DNA of 56,727 bases from an uncultured Anaerobiospirillum sp. (GCA_944389785.1 CALXNP010000002.1:1-56727), one strand, 5' to 3'; positions 45,481 to 55,054 are shown, counted from the stretch's first letter. The notes: generated by a model not told the origin, from the letters alone. Numbers and translations are program-made.

Positions 45481-46638
45481 ATGACTGTGCGTAACAATGA
45501 TGAACAACGCATAACTAGTAGTGATGATAGTTTTTTTGATGATATAAGACCATGTAAAGATGAAGAAGTGGCTCTTGAGATAAAAAAAATTATAGAAGAT
45601 AAAAAACTAGTAAATGATATAGTACGCTATCGTTACAAATGGTTGGGTAGAAGTTTTGCTTTTATTTTAAGACCTCTTGTAAAAAGATATATGCAGCAAA
45701 AGTTTGGTAAGATTACTAATGTTGCTCAATTTCAAGAACTTGTTGCTCGTTTTATGCAAAACATGATAGAAAGCTCTACTGATGGAGTTGAGTTTATTGG
45801 TTTTGATAAATTAGACAAAAATAAAGGCTATTTATTTATTTCAAATCATAGAGATATTTCTTTAGATCCTGCTTTTGTTGATTATGCTTTGTATTTAAAT
45901 GGTATGGATACAGTGCGTATTGCTATTGGAGATAATTTATTAAAAACTAAAGCTGCAAGTTCTCTAATGCGTATTAATAAAAGTTTTATTGTGAAAAGAA
46001 ATATAAGCTCTATGCGTGAAAAGCTCAAAGAGCTAACTAAACTATCAACTTACATTGGTCTATCTTTAAAAGAAAAACATTCAATTTGGATTGCACAAAA
46101 AGAAGGTAGAGCTAAGGATGGTAATGATAAAACAGATGTTGCTGTTTTAAAAATGTTCTATGTTTATGGTAAGAAAAATAATCTTAGCTTTAAAGAATAT
46201 ATTAAAACAATGAATCTTGTACCTGTATCTATCACTTATGAATATGATCCAGGAGATTTAGCTAAAGCTAAAGAGTTGGTCATGAAGAAAAACACAGGTA
46301 AATATCAAAAAGGTGAACTTGAAGATTTAATCAGTATAGCTTCAGGTATTAAAGGCTATAAAGGCAGAGTATGTTTAATTGCAGGTGATCCTATTTATGA
46401 TGGTTTTGAAACACCTGAAGAGTTAGCTGCTTTAATAGATAAATTTATTTATGAAAATTATCAAATGTATCCTAGTACATTGCTTGCTTGCGGTATAGAT
46501 AATAATTGCACATCAGAGCAAAAACGTGTTTTTAATGAGCGTATTGCTAGCTATCCTCAAGCTTATAGACAGCAAGTACTAGATATGTACGCTATGCCTT
46601 ATAAAAATTTATGCAAATTAAAAGAACAAGAAAAATAA
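45481..46638 (+). CDS. PlsC-like glycerolipid acyltransferase
   Basis: A 385-residue protein with an acyltransferase core. YLFISNHRDISLDPAFVDYALYL (about 119-141) holds the NHRDISLD catalytic block. RINKSFIVKR and IAQKEGRAKDGNDKTDVAVLKMF (about 203-225) hold the EGR-type glycerol-phosphate-binding motif, and LVPVSITYEYDPGDLAKAKEL follows. This type differs from the short PlsC of E. coli and belongs to the longer family with a conserved C-terminal part. Substrate preference is unknown. It is monocistronic, with RBS AGAGGAAA. Confidence 0.8.
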   Translation: MTVRNNDEQRITSSDDSFFDDIRPCKDEEVALEIKKIIEDKKLVNDIVRYRYKWLGRSFAFILRPLVKRYMQQKFGKITNVAQFQELVARFMQNMIESSTDGVEFIGFDKLDKNKGYLFISNHRDISLDPAFVDYALYLNGMDTVRIAIGDNLLKTKAASSLMRINKSFIVKRNISSMREKLKELTKLSTYIGLSLKEKHSIWIAQKEGRAKDGNDKTDVAVLKMFYVYGKKNNLSFKEYIKTMNLVPVSITYEYDPGDLAKAKELVMKKNTGKYQKGELEDLISIASGIKGYKGRVCLIAGDPIYDGFETPEELAALIDKFIYENYQMYPSTLLACGIDNNCTSEQKRVFNERIASYPQAYRQQVLDMYAMPYKNLCKLKEQEK

Positions 46639-47099
46639 TAGTGCGTACTGTAATAGTAAATATCTAGAAAATAATCTATGTTATGTAGCTTAAAATACTA
46701 AGTTTAAGCTACAATAAAAACTATTTTAGTTTATTTTAACTTTTTAATAAACTAAACAATAAATTAAGTTCTATGCAAAAATTAGCAATAATTAAGATAG
46801 ATTGTTAACTAATATTTAATTTCTATACTGCTAAATTAGCAGTATAAAATGTTTAAAATATAAAATATTTTGTTAAATATTGAGTTATAATTGTAAAACT
46901 TTTATTAAAAGTAAATCCACTTCTGCATAAATTAATATTAAAAATCTTTTTAGTTTTGTTAAAAAGTTTATCTTTATTAAGTTGAAGTGATTTATATTAT
47001 GTTTTGTTAAGCACAACTTTGCTTAATTAAAAAGCTTATACTTTGAATTAGAAGATTTAGTTTGAGCAGTTCATATAGTTACATTAATATATTAAAATT
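46639..47099. other. non-coding AT-rich region with two perfect hairpins
   Basis: GTAGCTTAAA/TTTAAGCTAC (46685-46712) and TATACTGCTA-AAT-TAGCAGTATA (about 46824-46846, near-perfect) are clear inverted repeats. The first may end the acyltransferase transcript although no T-run follows. No gene is seen. Confidence 0.45.
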
Positions 47100-47672
47100 A
47101 TGGCAATATCCTTATACAACGAAGATGGCAGCATTTGTAAGCTTAGAGTAGGCTGTCTAGTGGTAGCTGCTGTATGTTTTTTTACTTCTTCTTTAATGCA
47201 GATGTCAGCTGCTGATGATATACAAGATACTAAAGTAGAAGCGAATTTAGCAACACAAAAGCAAGTTACTACACAAAATTTCTCAAAAGCAAAAGATTTA
47301 AATCAAATAATTTTTACTGAACTTAGCGATGCTGTGGCATATCTTAATACTTGTGGAAGTATCAATGCTGGTTTTGTTGGTTGTGAAGTTAATTTTTCTG
47401 ATAAATTTAAGCAAATTTATTCCCAAGATATTGAAGCTTATGACGATGGTTATACAATAAGCATCACGGCACAACAAAAACGCGATAATATATGTTATAA
47501 AATTATTATAGACAGCTCTGCTAATGTAATTGCATATAATACTAAAGGTGAAGAAATTACAAAGCAATGTGTGCCACATAATTTTTTAAAAAATCCTACA
47601 GGTCAAGGTAAGAGTGTCTCCACTACTGTTGCCAACAATGCTCGCTTAGGGCGCACACTTGTAGACAATTAA
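47100..47672 (+). CDS. hypothetical membrane-anchored or exported protein
   Basis: A 190-residue protein of unknown function. A hydrophobic segment (about 16-36) after a short charged N-terminus acts as an anchor or signal. The rest is extracytoplasmic with cysteines in YLNTCGS, GFVGCEVN, NICYKII and TKQCVP, which could form two disulphides. The part DGYTISITAQQKRDNICYKIIIDSS.NVIAY faintly recalls the end of type IV pilin-like proteins, but no prepilin site (GFxxxE) is seen. No good RBS precedes ATG 47100. It is followed after 28 bases by slyD. Confidence 0.55.
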   Translation: MAISLYNEDGSICKLRVGCLVVAAVCFFTSSLMQMSAADDIQDTKVEANLATQKQVTTQNFSKAKDLNQIIFTELSDAVAYLNTCGSINAGFVGCEVNFSDKFKQIYSQDIEAYDDGYTISITAQQKRDNICYKIIIDSSANVIAYNTKGEEITKQCVPHNFLKNPTGQGKSVSTTVANNARLGRTLVDN

Positions 47673-47700
47673 GACCAATATTAATTAGGGGAAATGACTC

Positions 47701-48393
47701 ATGAGAATCTCAAGAAATACTGTAGCAACAATTTCTTTTGTTGTAACAGATGAGAACAATAAAGTAGTAGGTAGAACCGATCCACACGAGCCAGTTGTGG
47801 TATTAGTAGGACATGGCTTTTTAGTTGCAGGTCTTGAAAAGGCTATTGATGGTCATGAAAAAGGTGATGAGTTTTCTTGTAAGTTAAATCCACAAGAAGC
47901 TTATGGTGTTTATGATAAAGATTTAGTTCAAGAAGTTCCACGTGCTAACTTTGGCGATATGGAATTAGAAGTTGGTTCTATATTTGAGGCTGAAACTAAT
48001 AATGGTAATATTGCTGTAGTTATCAAAGAAATTAAAGATGATGTGGTAGTGGTTGATGGAAATCATCCATTAGCAGATTTAACATTAAACTTTTTAGTAA
48101 CTATTGAGGATGTACGTGAGGCTACTGAAGAAGAAATAGCACATGGTCATGCTCATCCTCAAGGTTTATGCCCATCAGAGGCTCACTCTTGTGGTTCTTG
48201 TGGCTGCGGCGGTGGTTGTTCTTGTCATGAAGGTGATGTATATGCCCAAATGCAAGATGAAGAATGCTGTGGTGGTCATGAACATAATCATGAAGGCTGC
48301 TGTGGCGGTCATGGTCACAAACATGATCATGAAGGCTGTTGTGGTGGTCACGGTCATGGACATGGACATGGCTCATGTGGTTGTAAACACTAA
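47701..48393 (+). CDS. slyD: FKBP-type peptidyl-prolyl isomerase SlyD with metal-binding tail
   Basis: SlyD is a cytoplasmic prolyl isomerase/chaperone that binds nickel and helps mature hydrogenases. The FKBP part (1-70 and 130-150) has LVGHGFLVAGLEKAIDGHEKGDEF, and the insert-in-flap part contains LNPQEAYGVYDKDLVQEVPR. The tail from about 150 is very rich in His, Cys and Gly, with a CGSCGCGGGCSCH block and repeated EGCCGGHGH units. Length 230 exceeds the E. coli protein (196) because the tail is longer. A terminator follows immediately. Confidence 0.95.
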   Translation: MRISRNTVATISFVVTDENNKVVGRTDPHEPVVVLVGHGFLVAGLEKAIDGHEKGDEFSCKLNPQEAYGVYDKDLVQEVPRANFGDMELEVGSIFEAETNNGNIAVVIKEIKDDVVVVDGNHPLADLTLNFLVTIEDVREATEEEIAHGHAHPQGLCPSEAHSCGSCGCGGGCSCHEGDVYAQMQDEECCGGHEHNHEGCCGGHGHKHDHEGCCGGHGHGHGHGSCGCKH

Positions 48394-48407
48394 GATAAAT
48401 TAAATTT

Positions 48408-48433
48408 AAGTTGTCCTTAGGGGCAACTTTTTT
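48408..48433 (+). terminator. rho-independent terminator after slyD
   Basis: AAGTTGTCC (48408-48416) and GGGCAACTT (48421-48429) form a stem with loop TTAG, followed by T's. It lies just upstream of thiI, so the two are probably separate transcripts. Confidence 0.85.
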
Positions 48434-48452
48434 ATGTAATGTAAATAAAAGT

Positions 48453-49916
48453 ATGAAATTTATTCTAAGACTCTTTCCTGAGATCTCTATTAAAAGCAAA
48501 AGCGTTCGTAATAGATTAATCAAACTGCTACAGCATAATATTATTAATGCAGCTAAACACCATGGTATTGAAACTCATATACATTCACAGTGGGATAAGC
48601 TTATAGTTACAGTTGCTGACAATTTAGCTGATACAGAATTAAAAAATAAAGTTGTAGCACAGCTTAAACTTATACCTGGTATACATTCATTTATGCAAGT
48701 TGAAGAATTTGAATTTATTTCTTTTGAAGATGTATATCAAAAAGTTAAAGCAGTATATGAGCATAAACTTGAAAATAATACCTTTGCTGTACGTGTACGA
48801 CGTCGTGGCAAGCATGAGTTTAACTCACAGCAAGCTGAAAGACAAATTGGTGGTATGTTAAAACAAGGTACACAAAATAAAGGTGTAAGTTTATCTAATC
48901 CTGATGTATTAATTAATCTTGAGATTGATAGTAATAAAGTTTTTTTGATTACTGATAAATATCAAGGTTTAGGTGGTTTTCCTGTTTCTTCTCAAGGTGA
49001 GGTTTTATCTTTAATATCAGGTGGCTATGATAGTGGTGTTGCAGCTTATAGAGCAATACGTCGTGGCATGAAAGTACATTATCTTTTTTTTAATATGGGT
49101 GGTAATGTGCATGAGCTTGGAGTTAAGCAGGTAAGTTATTTTTTATGGGATAAATTTGCAAGTTCTCATCGAGTTAAATTTATTACAATACCATTTGAAA
49201 GAATTGTAGGTGAGATTTTAGAAAAAACACATCATGGTGTGCGTGGTGTAATTTTAAAGCGTATGATGGTACGAGTGGCAAGTGCCATGGCTAAAAAGAT
49301 GGATATTGAGGCTATTGTTACTGGTGAAGCTGTAGGTCAAGTTTCATCACAAACATTAATTAATTTGTCTCATATTGATAGAGCCTCACAATCTTTAGTT
49401 CTGCGCCCTTTAATCATGAGTGACAAGCAGGATATTATTGATGAAGCAAGTGCTATTGGAACATCTTTATTTGCTGAGAATATGCCTGAATTTTGTGGTG
49501 TAATTTCCGATCATCCTAATGTTTGCCCTAAAGCTTCTTTTGTTGAGGAACAAGAAGCTTTAATGAGTCAAGATTTAGTTGAAGATGCTGTTTTGCATAG
49601 CAAGCTTATGGATATTAAGGATATTCCTCATGATACTAAACGCTTAGAGCAAGATATTGAGACTGTAAGCACATTAAATCACAATGATATAGTACTTGAT
49701 GTTAGAGCTCCTGATGAGGTTTTAAATCAGCCTTTAACTATTGAAGCAACAGTTATTAATATGCCTTTTTATAAAGTAATTAGTAATTTTGCTTCACTTG
49801 ATAATACTAAAGTTTATGCGTTTTACTGTGCGCAAGGTGTTATGAGTGGAATGCTTGCAAGACAGTTAAAAGAGCTTGGTTATCATAATGTTAAGATTTT
49901 AAGATTAGACTCTTAA
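48453..49916 (+). CDS. thiI: tRNA 4-thiouridine synthase / thiazole biosynthesis protein ThiI
   Basis: ThiI makes 4-thiouridine at position 8 of tRNA and supplies sulphur for thiamine. THUMP domain (about 60-165), ATP-binding PP-loop SGGYDSGVAAY (about 188-198), and a CGVISDHPNVCPKAS region with the partner Cys are present. A C-terminal rhodanese domain carries FYCAQGVMSGMLA with the persulphide Cys459. I chose ATG 48453 (MKFILRLFPEISIKS); the frame upstream to 48411 overlaps the slyD terminator. Length 487 fits the gammaproteobacterial form. Confidence 0.96.
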   Translation: MKFILRLFPEISIKSKSVRNRLIKLLQHNIINAAKHHGIETHIHSQWDKLIVTVADNLADTELKNKVVAQLKLIPGIHSFMQVEEFEFISFEDVYQKVKAVYEHKLENNTFAVRVRRRGKHEFNSQQAERQIGGMLKQGTQNKGVSLSNPDVLINLEIDSNKVFLITDKYQGLGGFPVSSQGEVLSLISGGYDSGVAAYRAIRRGMKVHYLFFNMGGNVHELGVKQVSYFLWDKFASSHRVKFITIPFERIVGEILEKTHHGVRGVILKRMMVRVASAMAKKMDIEAIVTGEAVGQVSSQTLINLSHIDRASQSLVLRPLIMSDKQDIIDEASAIGTSLFAENMPEFCGVISDHPNVCPKASFVEEQEALMSQDLVEDAVLHSKLMDIKDIPHDTKRLEQDIETVSTLNHNDIVLDVRAPDEVLNQPLTIEATVINMPFYKVISNFASLDNTKVYAFYCAQGVMSGMLARQLKELGYHNVKILRLDS

Positions 49917-49923
49917 AGCTATA

Positions 49924-49952
49924 AACCTAAGTACTTTTAAGGTACTTAGGTT
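49924..49952 (+). terminator. perfect hairpin after thiI
   Basis: AACCTAAGTAC (49924-49934) and GTACTTAGGTT (49942-49952) are perfectly complementary with a 7-base loop. There is no T-run, so termination may be weak. Confidence 0.5.
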
Positions 49953-49980
49953 ATACTAAATTTAAAATAAGGTATACTCT

Positions 49981-50913
49981 ATGGATAAAGAAAAAATTGA
50001 GCAGTATATTAAAATAGCTAAGCTTTACTATGAGTCTCAATACAGTCAAGATAAAATAGCCAAGCAATTAGATATTTCCCGTCCCACAGTTTCTCGTATT
50101 TTGGCATATTGTAAAGAAAAAAATATTGTACAAATTAAAATTATTAATCCTTTAGAAGAGTTTAGCGAGATTGAGAAAAAGCTTGTAGCTAAATATAATT
50201 TAAAACAGGCATTAGTAGCTTACAGTCCTATAGATAATTCTGATGAAATTTTAAATGCTATATGTCAAAAGGCAGCATCTTATTTAAATGAGAGTATAAA
50301 AGATGGAGATATTATAGGAGTATGTTGGGGTACTACTCTTTATCAAATAGCTAAAAAGTTAAACCCTCGTATGGTAAGAGGTGTTCAAATAGTACAATTA
50401 AAAGGTGGTGTAAGTCATACTAGCCATCAAACTTATGCTAATGAAATTGTTGAGCTCTTTTCTCAAAGATTCAATGCAGCAGGAAGATATTTACCACTAC
50501 CAACAATGTTTGATAATCTTGAGACCAAAAAGATTGTAGAAGAAGATCCACATATAAAAAAGATTTTAACTTTAGGCAAAGATGCAAATATTGCATTATT
50601 TACAGTGGGTGCTATTTATGATGAAGCTTTATTATTTAAACTAGGGTACTTTAGTGATAAGGATATAAAAAGACTTTCAAAGATAGCCATAGGTGATATT
50701 TGCTCACGTCTTATTGATAAAAAAGGACATATTTGTGATGCTGATATAGACAGCAGAACTAATGGTATTAAATTAGAAGAGTTAAAGAAAAAAGATAAAA
50801 GAATTTTAGTTGCAGGTACCAAAATTAAACGTTCCGCTATTAAAGCTGCTTTAATTGGAGGTTATGCTAATATTTTAATTACTGATCAATATACAGCAAA
50901 TGCTTTATTGTAA
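49981..50913 (+). CDS. SorC/DeoR-type sugar-binding transcriptional regulator
   Basis: A 310-residue regulator. The N-terminal helix-turn-helix QYSQDKIAKQLDISRPTVSRILAYCKEKNIVQIKI (about 19-54) is followed by a sugar-phosphate-binding domain (about 60-310) with GVCWGTTLYQIAKKL, VQLKGGVS and GTKIKRSAIKAALIGGYANILITD. It resembles Bacillus DeoR (a SorC-type protein), not the short enteric DeoR. It sits beside the deoK-deoX-deoP-deoC run, convergent with deoK, and palindromes upstream of deoC resemble the Bacillus DeoR operator. It is likely the local repressor with deoxyribose-5-phosphate as inducer; this is inference. Confidence 0.88.
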   Translation: MDKEKIEQYIKIAKLYYESQYSQDKIAKQLDISRPTVSRILAYCKEKNIVQIKIINPLEEFSEIEKKLVAKYNLKQALVAYSPIDNSDEILNAICQKAASYLNESIKDGDIIGVCWGTTLYQIAKKLNPRMVRGVQIVQLKGGVSHTSHQTYANEIVELFSQRFNAAGRYLPLPTMFDNLETKKIVEEDPHIKKILTLGKDANIALFTVGAIYDEALLFKLGYFSDKDIKRLSKIAIGDICSRLIDKKGHICDADIDSRTNGIKLEELKKKDKRILVAGTKIKRSAIKAALIGGYANILITDQYTANALL

Positions 50914-50972
50914 AATTCAAGTCAAAATAGATTATTTCAATTTAAAACATAACATTACAGTTTATGATAAAA

Positions 50973-50999
50973 AATGAGCTAATTTATAATTAGCTCATT
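50973..50999. terminator. bidirectional terminator between the regulator and deoK
   Basis: AATGAGCTAATT (50973-50984) and AATTAGCTCATT (50988-50999) are perfectly complementary with a 3-base loop. It lies between convergent genes. Confidence 0.75.
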
Positions 51000-51041
51000 A
51001 AGTAATGTTTGTAATATTATATAATTATGTTTTAGTTAAAA

Positions 51042-51959
51042 TTAATTATTTTGTAGAAATTGTAATACTTCCTCTTTTGTTGGGTAAGATTTTTGTGTGC
51101 CACGTTTAGTAACACTTAAAGCAGCAAAAGCACTGCCAAAACGCATAGCTTCTATAATATCTTTAGAGTTACTATAGTGATAAGAAAAACCTCCAATAAA
51201 AGCATCTCCTGCACCTGTTGTATCAATAGCTTTAACCTTAAAAGCATCTAGCTTTTTAAAGCCATCTTTGTTTACCCACATTGAACCACGAGAGCCCATA
51301 GTGACAATAATGTTTGTAATACCTGCATTTACTAAATATTGACAAGCTTTAACAACATCCTCATCAGTATCCACACTCATTTTAGTTAATGAGTTAAGTT
51401 CTGATTCATTTGGCATAAAGAAAGTACAATACTTAATCTTATCTAAATCTAAATTAGGATCAGCTGGTGCTGGATTTAGTAATACAGGAATATTGTGCTT
51501 ATGACCAAACTCAATAGCATAATATACTGTATCTAATGAGATCTCTAATTGCAAGATGATAAGTGAGCAAGCTTTTAGTTTATCAGTAGCTTTATCTATA
51601 TCAGCTTTACTTAGACAATTATTTGCACCCTTTATAATTAAAATTGAGTTTTGTGAATTTTTATCTACAAAAATAGGAGCTACACCTGATGACATTCCTT
51701 CAACAATACTGCAACAACTTGTATCAATATTGTAGCTTTTTAGATTATCTAAAGTATGTTGTCCAAAAATATCACTACCAACTTTGGTAAGCATAAATAC
51801 ATCAGCACCACATTTAGCACAAGCTACAGCCTGATTAGCTCCTTTGCCACCAAAGCCTATAGAAAAGTCAGGAGCTTCTAAGGTTTGACCTGGATTTGGC
51901 ATAGACTCAATGTATGAGATAAGATCAACCATATTTGATCCAATAACTGCAATTGTCAT
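51042..51959 (-). CDS. deoK: deoxyribokinase
   Basis: DeoK phosphorylates 2-deoxyribose to 2-deoxyribose-5-phosphate. It is a PfkB-family kinase: MTIAVIGSNMVDLISYIESMPNPGQTLEAP, GFGGKGANQAVACAK and the C-terminal catalytic DTTGAGDAFIGGF. The segments IGSNMVDL, LMLTKVGSDIF and SGVAPIFV resemble E. coli/Salmonella DeoK more than RbsK. I chose ATG 51959 with AGGAG upstream. Length 305 fits. It is the last gene of the deoC-P-X-K unit. Confidence 0.9.
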   Translation of the reverse strand: MTIAVIGSNMVDLISYIESMPNPGQTLEAPDFSIGFGGKGANQAVACAKCGADVFMLTKVGSDIFGQHTLDNLKSYNIDTSCCSIVEGMSSGVAPIFVDKNSQNSILIIKGANNCLSKADIDKATDKLKACSLIILQLEISLDTVYYAIEFGHKHNIPVLLNPAPADPNLDLDKIKYCTFFMPNESELNSLTKMSVDTDEDVVKACQYLVNAGITNIIVTMGSRGSMWVNKDGFKKLDAFKVKAIDTTGAGDAFIGGFSYHYSNSKDIIEAMRFGSAFAALSVTKRGTQKSYPTKEEVLQFLQNN

Positions 51960-51967
51960 ATTAACTC

Positions 51968-52990
51968 CTATTTGATACCTGTACATACATGGAAAGATTT
52001 ACTTTGATTTTTTTGTAAATAAATTAATGTGCCAGCTTGCTTAGCAGCTAAAAAGCCTTCAGGTCTACAAGTTGCTGGTAAGACAAAAGCAGCTACTTTT
52101 AGGTCATCATCTTTCATGATCCAACGAGTGGCACTGTTAAAATCTTTAGTATTAAACTCAGTAAAGAAAGTAGTACCATCTTTTCTTTGCATAGTAAATT
52201 GAGCTTCTTGAACATATTGCTCAAGATTATCAGCCATAAATACTATTTCTGGTGAGTACATATCTGGCTCATCTAAATAAGATAGAGTTTTGCCTTCCTT
52301 TTGTAATTGTTTTAGTTTTTCATTGTAAGCAAGCCACTTTGGAGTAGGATGTACGTGAGCAGGGATACTCTCTCGTAGTTTAAAGGCACTATCACTTACA
52401 TTTGATTTAATTACAGCAAAGTCATCATAAGCATAATTCATATGACACATATACTGTAAAGGCATGGTCTGTGCTCCTAAATTAGTTACACTCATATCAA
52501 TATCAATATAAGTAGTATTGCTTTTTAAAGTAACTTTAGGGCAAGCTAAATAATGGTAGCCAAAGCCTTGACAATAATTGTATTTAGATACTAAAGCTAC
52601 GCTGTCATCAGTTACTTCAAGATAGGCTTCATTAATAGAAGCAACACTAAATTCACCATGCATAGGGTGAGTATCTTCACTTGATGGGCAGCCATTTGCA
52701 AGTAAGCCAGAGTGGAAAGCAAAACAACCATATGTGTCAATAATTGTTTTAGCAGGATATGGCATATCAAACATATTTTCAAGTTTTAATGAGATACCAT
52801 TAAAATTAAGATCCCAAATAATCTGTCCCATGAATGGAAGTAATTCTACATATCCTTTAGCATTTTTAATGGTTAAAGACTCAATTCCACTTACATATTT
52901 TTTAGTCCAAACACTTAAATCTTTATTATTTAAAATTTCTTTACTATTTTCAGTAAATAATGCTTTATCTAATTTTACTATAGTAGTCAT
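51968..52990 (-). CDS. deoX: DeoX-like aldose 1-epimerase family protein (DUF4432)
   Basis: A 340-residue protein of the DUF4432/galactose-mutarotase-like fold. Likely key residues lie in FAFHSGLLANGCPSSEDTHPMHGEFS (histidines about 106-122), YMCHMNYAYD and RPEGFLAAKQAGTLIYL. A gene of this family lies in the deoQKPX cluster of Salmonella; a sugar-epimerising/mutarotating role is assumed but not established. It is 8 bases from deoK and 16 from deoP. Confidence 0.85.
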   Translation of the reverse strand: MTTIVKLDKALFTENSKEILNNKDLSVWTKKYVSGIESLTIKNAKGYVELLPFMGQIIWDLNFNGISLKLENMFDMPYPAKTIIDTYGCFAFHSGLLANGCPSSEDTHPMHGEFSVASINEAYLEVTDDSVALVSKYNYCQGFGYHYLACPKVTLKSNTTYIDIDMSVTNLGAQTMPLQYMCHMNYAYDDFAVIKSNVSDSAFKLRESIPAHVHPTPKWLAYNEKLKQLQKEGKTLSYLDEPDMYSPEIVFMADNLEQYVQEAQFTMQRKDGTTFFTEFNTKDFNSATRWIMKDDDLKVAAFVLPATCRPEGFLAAKQAGTLIYLQKNQSKSFHVCTGIK

Positions 52991-53006
52991 AATAAACTCC
53001 TTATTT

Positions 53007-54302
53007 TTATTCTGTCTTTAATTTGTTAAAGAAGAAGATACCGATAGCAGCAAAGCAGGCAGCATTGATAATAAATGATAGTTGTAATGAGCCTAAGCTA
53101 TCTGATAATAAACCTTGAATAGCAGGTACTACAGCGGCACCAACAATAGCCATAACACAAATTGCACCAGCTGTTTCTTTGTATTGAGGTTTTGCTTCTT
53201 TAATTGTTTCAGAGTATATAGTTGCCCAACCTGGACCCATAAGTATTGATGTAGCAATAGCAGCATATATAGCACTGAAGTTTGGTACAAAAGCTATATA
53301 GCAAACTAAGATAATTCCAATAATAGAGTAGGCAATCATAACCTTATTAACAGCAAACTTAGTCATAAGAATATTAGCTACAAATTTACCTATGAAGAAG
53401 CAGACAAAGCTTGCTACCATAAAGTTTGAAGCATCACGTTCATTTAATGTGTGATCAAGATCTAAGGCTAAACGAATAGTGAATGACCATACAGCAACTT
53501 GCATACCAACATATAAGAACTCTGTTAAGATACCTGCCATGAATCTCTTGTTTGTAAGTAAGTATGCTATAGTTTCTCCAAATCCTACTTTAGTAGCTGA
53601 GTTTGAGTTTTCCTTAGCTTTACAAGTAGGAAGTTTTGTAAGTAAGGCAATTATAAATACTACAACTAAGATACCAATAATTACTTTATATGGTTCAAGA
53701 GTAAATTGTAAGGCTTCAAGTTTAAAGGCATGTAAAGCATCACCACTTAGATTTTGCATTTGATTCTTTAAGCTTTCACCTTCTTGGAAGATTAAATATT
53801 TACCAAGTAAAATACCAGTAATAGCACCAATAGGGTAGAATGTTTGAGAGATATTAAGGCGTAGTGTAGCTTTGTCCTTAGGTCCCAGCATAGTAGAATA
53901 GGTATTGCAGGATGTCTCTAAAAAACCAAGACCAATAGCAATACCAAATACTGCAAATAGAAACATAGTATAAGTTGCCATGGTAGAAGCTGGGAAGAAT
54001 AATGTACAGCCTATAATATAAAAGGCTAGGCCAATTAATATACCTGTTTTATAATTAGTTCTTTTTATTATCTGAGCTGCAGGTATTGATATTAAAAAAT
54101 AACCACCATAAAAAGCACTTTGAACTAGTGCTGTAGCAAAGTCTGATAAGGTAAATACACTTTTGAATTGTGCAATTAAAATATCATTTAATGAGGCAGC
54201 ACAACCCCATAATGGGAACATACATGAGATTAGGATAAATTTAAATATAGGTGTCTTACTTAAATAACCATCATCATGTTGAATAATTTCATTACTAGCC
54301 AT
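53007..54302 (-). CDS. deoP: deoxyribose permease DeoP (FucP-like MFS)
   Basis: A 431-residue, 12-span membrane protein of the fucose:H+ symporter family. FILISCMFPLWGCAASLNDILIAQFKSVFTLSDFATALVQSAFYGGYFLISIPAAQIIKR is the FucP-like N-terminus. FLETSCNTYSTMLGPKDKATLRLNISQTFYPIGAITGILLGKY is the central signature. Position between deoC and deoX indicates deoxyribose as substrate, which is inference from context. I placed the start at ATG 54302, which has GAGAGG at proper distance; ATG 54308 is too close to it. Confidence 0.88.
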   Translation of the reverse strand: MASNEIIQHDDGYLSKTPIFKFILISCMFPLWGCAASLNDILIAQFKSVFTLSDFATALVQSAFYGGYFLISIPAAQIIKRTNYKTGILIGLAFYIIGCTLFFPASTMATYTMFLFAVFGIAIGLGFLETSCNTYSTMLGPKDKATLRLNISQTFYPIGAITGILLGKYLIFQEGESLKNQMQNLSGDALHAFKLEALQFTLEPYKVIIGILVVVFIIALLTKLPTCKAKENSNSATKVGFGETIAYLLTNKRFMAGILTEFLYVGMQVAVWSFTIRLALDLDHTLNERDASNFMVASFVCFFIGKFVANILMTKFAVNKVMIAYSIIGIILVCYIAFVPNFSAIYAAIATSILMGPGWATIYSETIKEAKPQYKETAGAICVMAIVGAAVVPAIQGLLSDSLGSLQLSFIINAACFAAIGIFFFNKLKTE

Positions 54303-54332
54303 AAACATCCTCTCTATTTTTTAGTAGTATAG

Positions 54333-54977
54333 TTAATCTTGAACCATTACAGTACCGTTACTTGTGCCAATACGATTAGCACCAGCTTCAATCATGGCTT
54401 TAGCATCTTCTAATGTTCTAACACCGCCTGAAGCTTTAACACCCATATCATTACCTACTGTTTTGCGCATTAATGCTACAGCATGAGTTGTTGCACCTCC
54501 AGTTGAAAAACCAGTTGAGGTTTTAACAAAATCAGCACCAGCTTCTTTAGCAGCTTTACAAGCAAGTACAATTTGTTCATCTGTTAATAAACAAGTTTCA
54601 ATAATTACTTTAGTTAAAGCTTTATTAGCAGCAGCATCTACTACAGCTTTGATGTCATCTACTACAGCTTGATAATCACCTTGTTTTAGTAGTCCTACAG
54701 GAATAACCATATCTACTTCTGTTGCACCATTTGCAATTGCATCTTTAGTTTCAAAAGCTTTAGTAGCTGAAGTATGTGTGCCTTGAGGAAAACCAATTAC
54801 AGTACAAACTTTAACATCAGTATCTGCTAAAGCTTGAGCACAAGTTTTAACCCAAATAGGGCTAACACAGACAGATGCAAAATCGTACTGACGAGCTTGT
54901 TCAATAAGTTTTTTAATGTCTTCTAAAGTTGCATCAGTTTTTAAAATAGTGTGATCAATATATTTATTAAGTTTCAT
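54333..54977 (-). CDS. deoC: deoxyribose-phosphate aldolase
   Basis: DeoC cleaves 2-deoxyribose-5-phosphate to acetaldehyde and glyceraldehyde-3-phosphate. [17 protein letters not shown] is the N-terminus. Asp89 is in EVDMVIP, the Schiff-base Lys152 in [10 protein letters not shown], and Lys181 in GVKASGGVR. At 214 residues it belongs to the short class typical of Bacillus, unlike the 259-residue E. coli type. It is the first gene of the deo run and ends the pathway chemically. Confidence 0.96.
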   Translation of the reverse strand: MKLNKYIDHTILKTDATLEDIKKLIEQARQYDFASVCVSPIWVKTCAQALADTDVKVCTVIGFPQGTHTSATKAFETKDAIANGATEVDMVIPVGLLKQGDYQAVVDDIKAVVDAAANKALTKVIIETCLLTDEQIVLACKAAKEAGADFVKTSTGFSTGGATTHAVALMRKTVGNDMGVKASGGVRTLEDAKAMIEAGANRIGTSNGTVMVQD

Positions 54978-55054
54978 ATAAATAAACCTCTTAATTAGAA
55001 TTGAAAATTGGAAACAATGAAATTATGTTTATTATTGTTTTTTACAAATTATTA

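Noticed and set aside
48122..48523. Long frames on both strands over the slyD tail
   Set aside because: They are shadows of the repetitive His/Cys/Gly codons of slyD.
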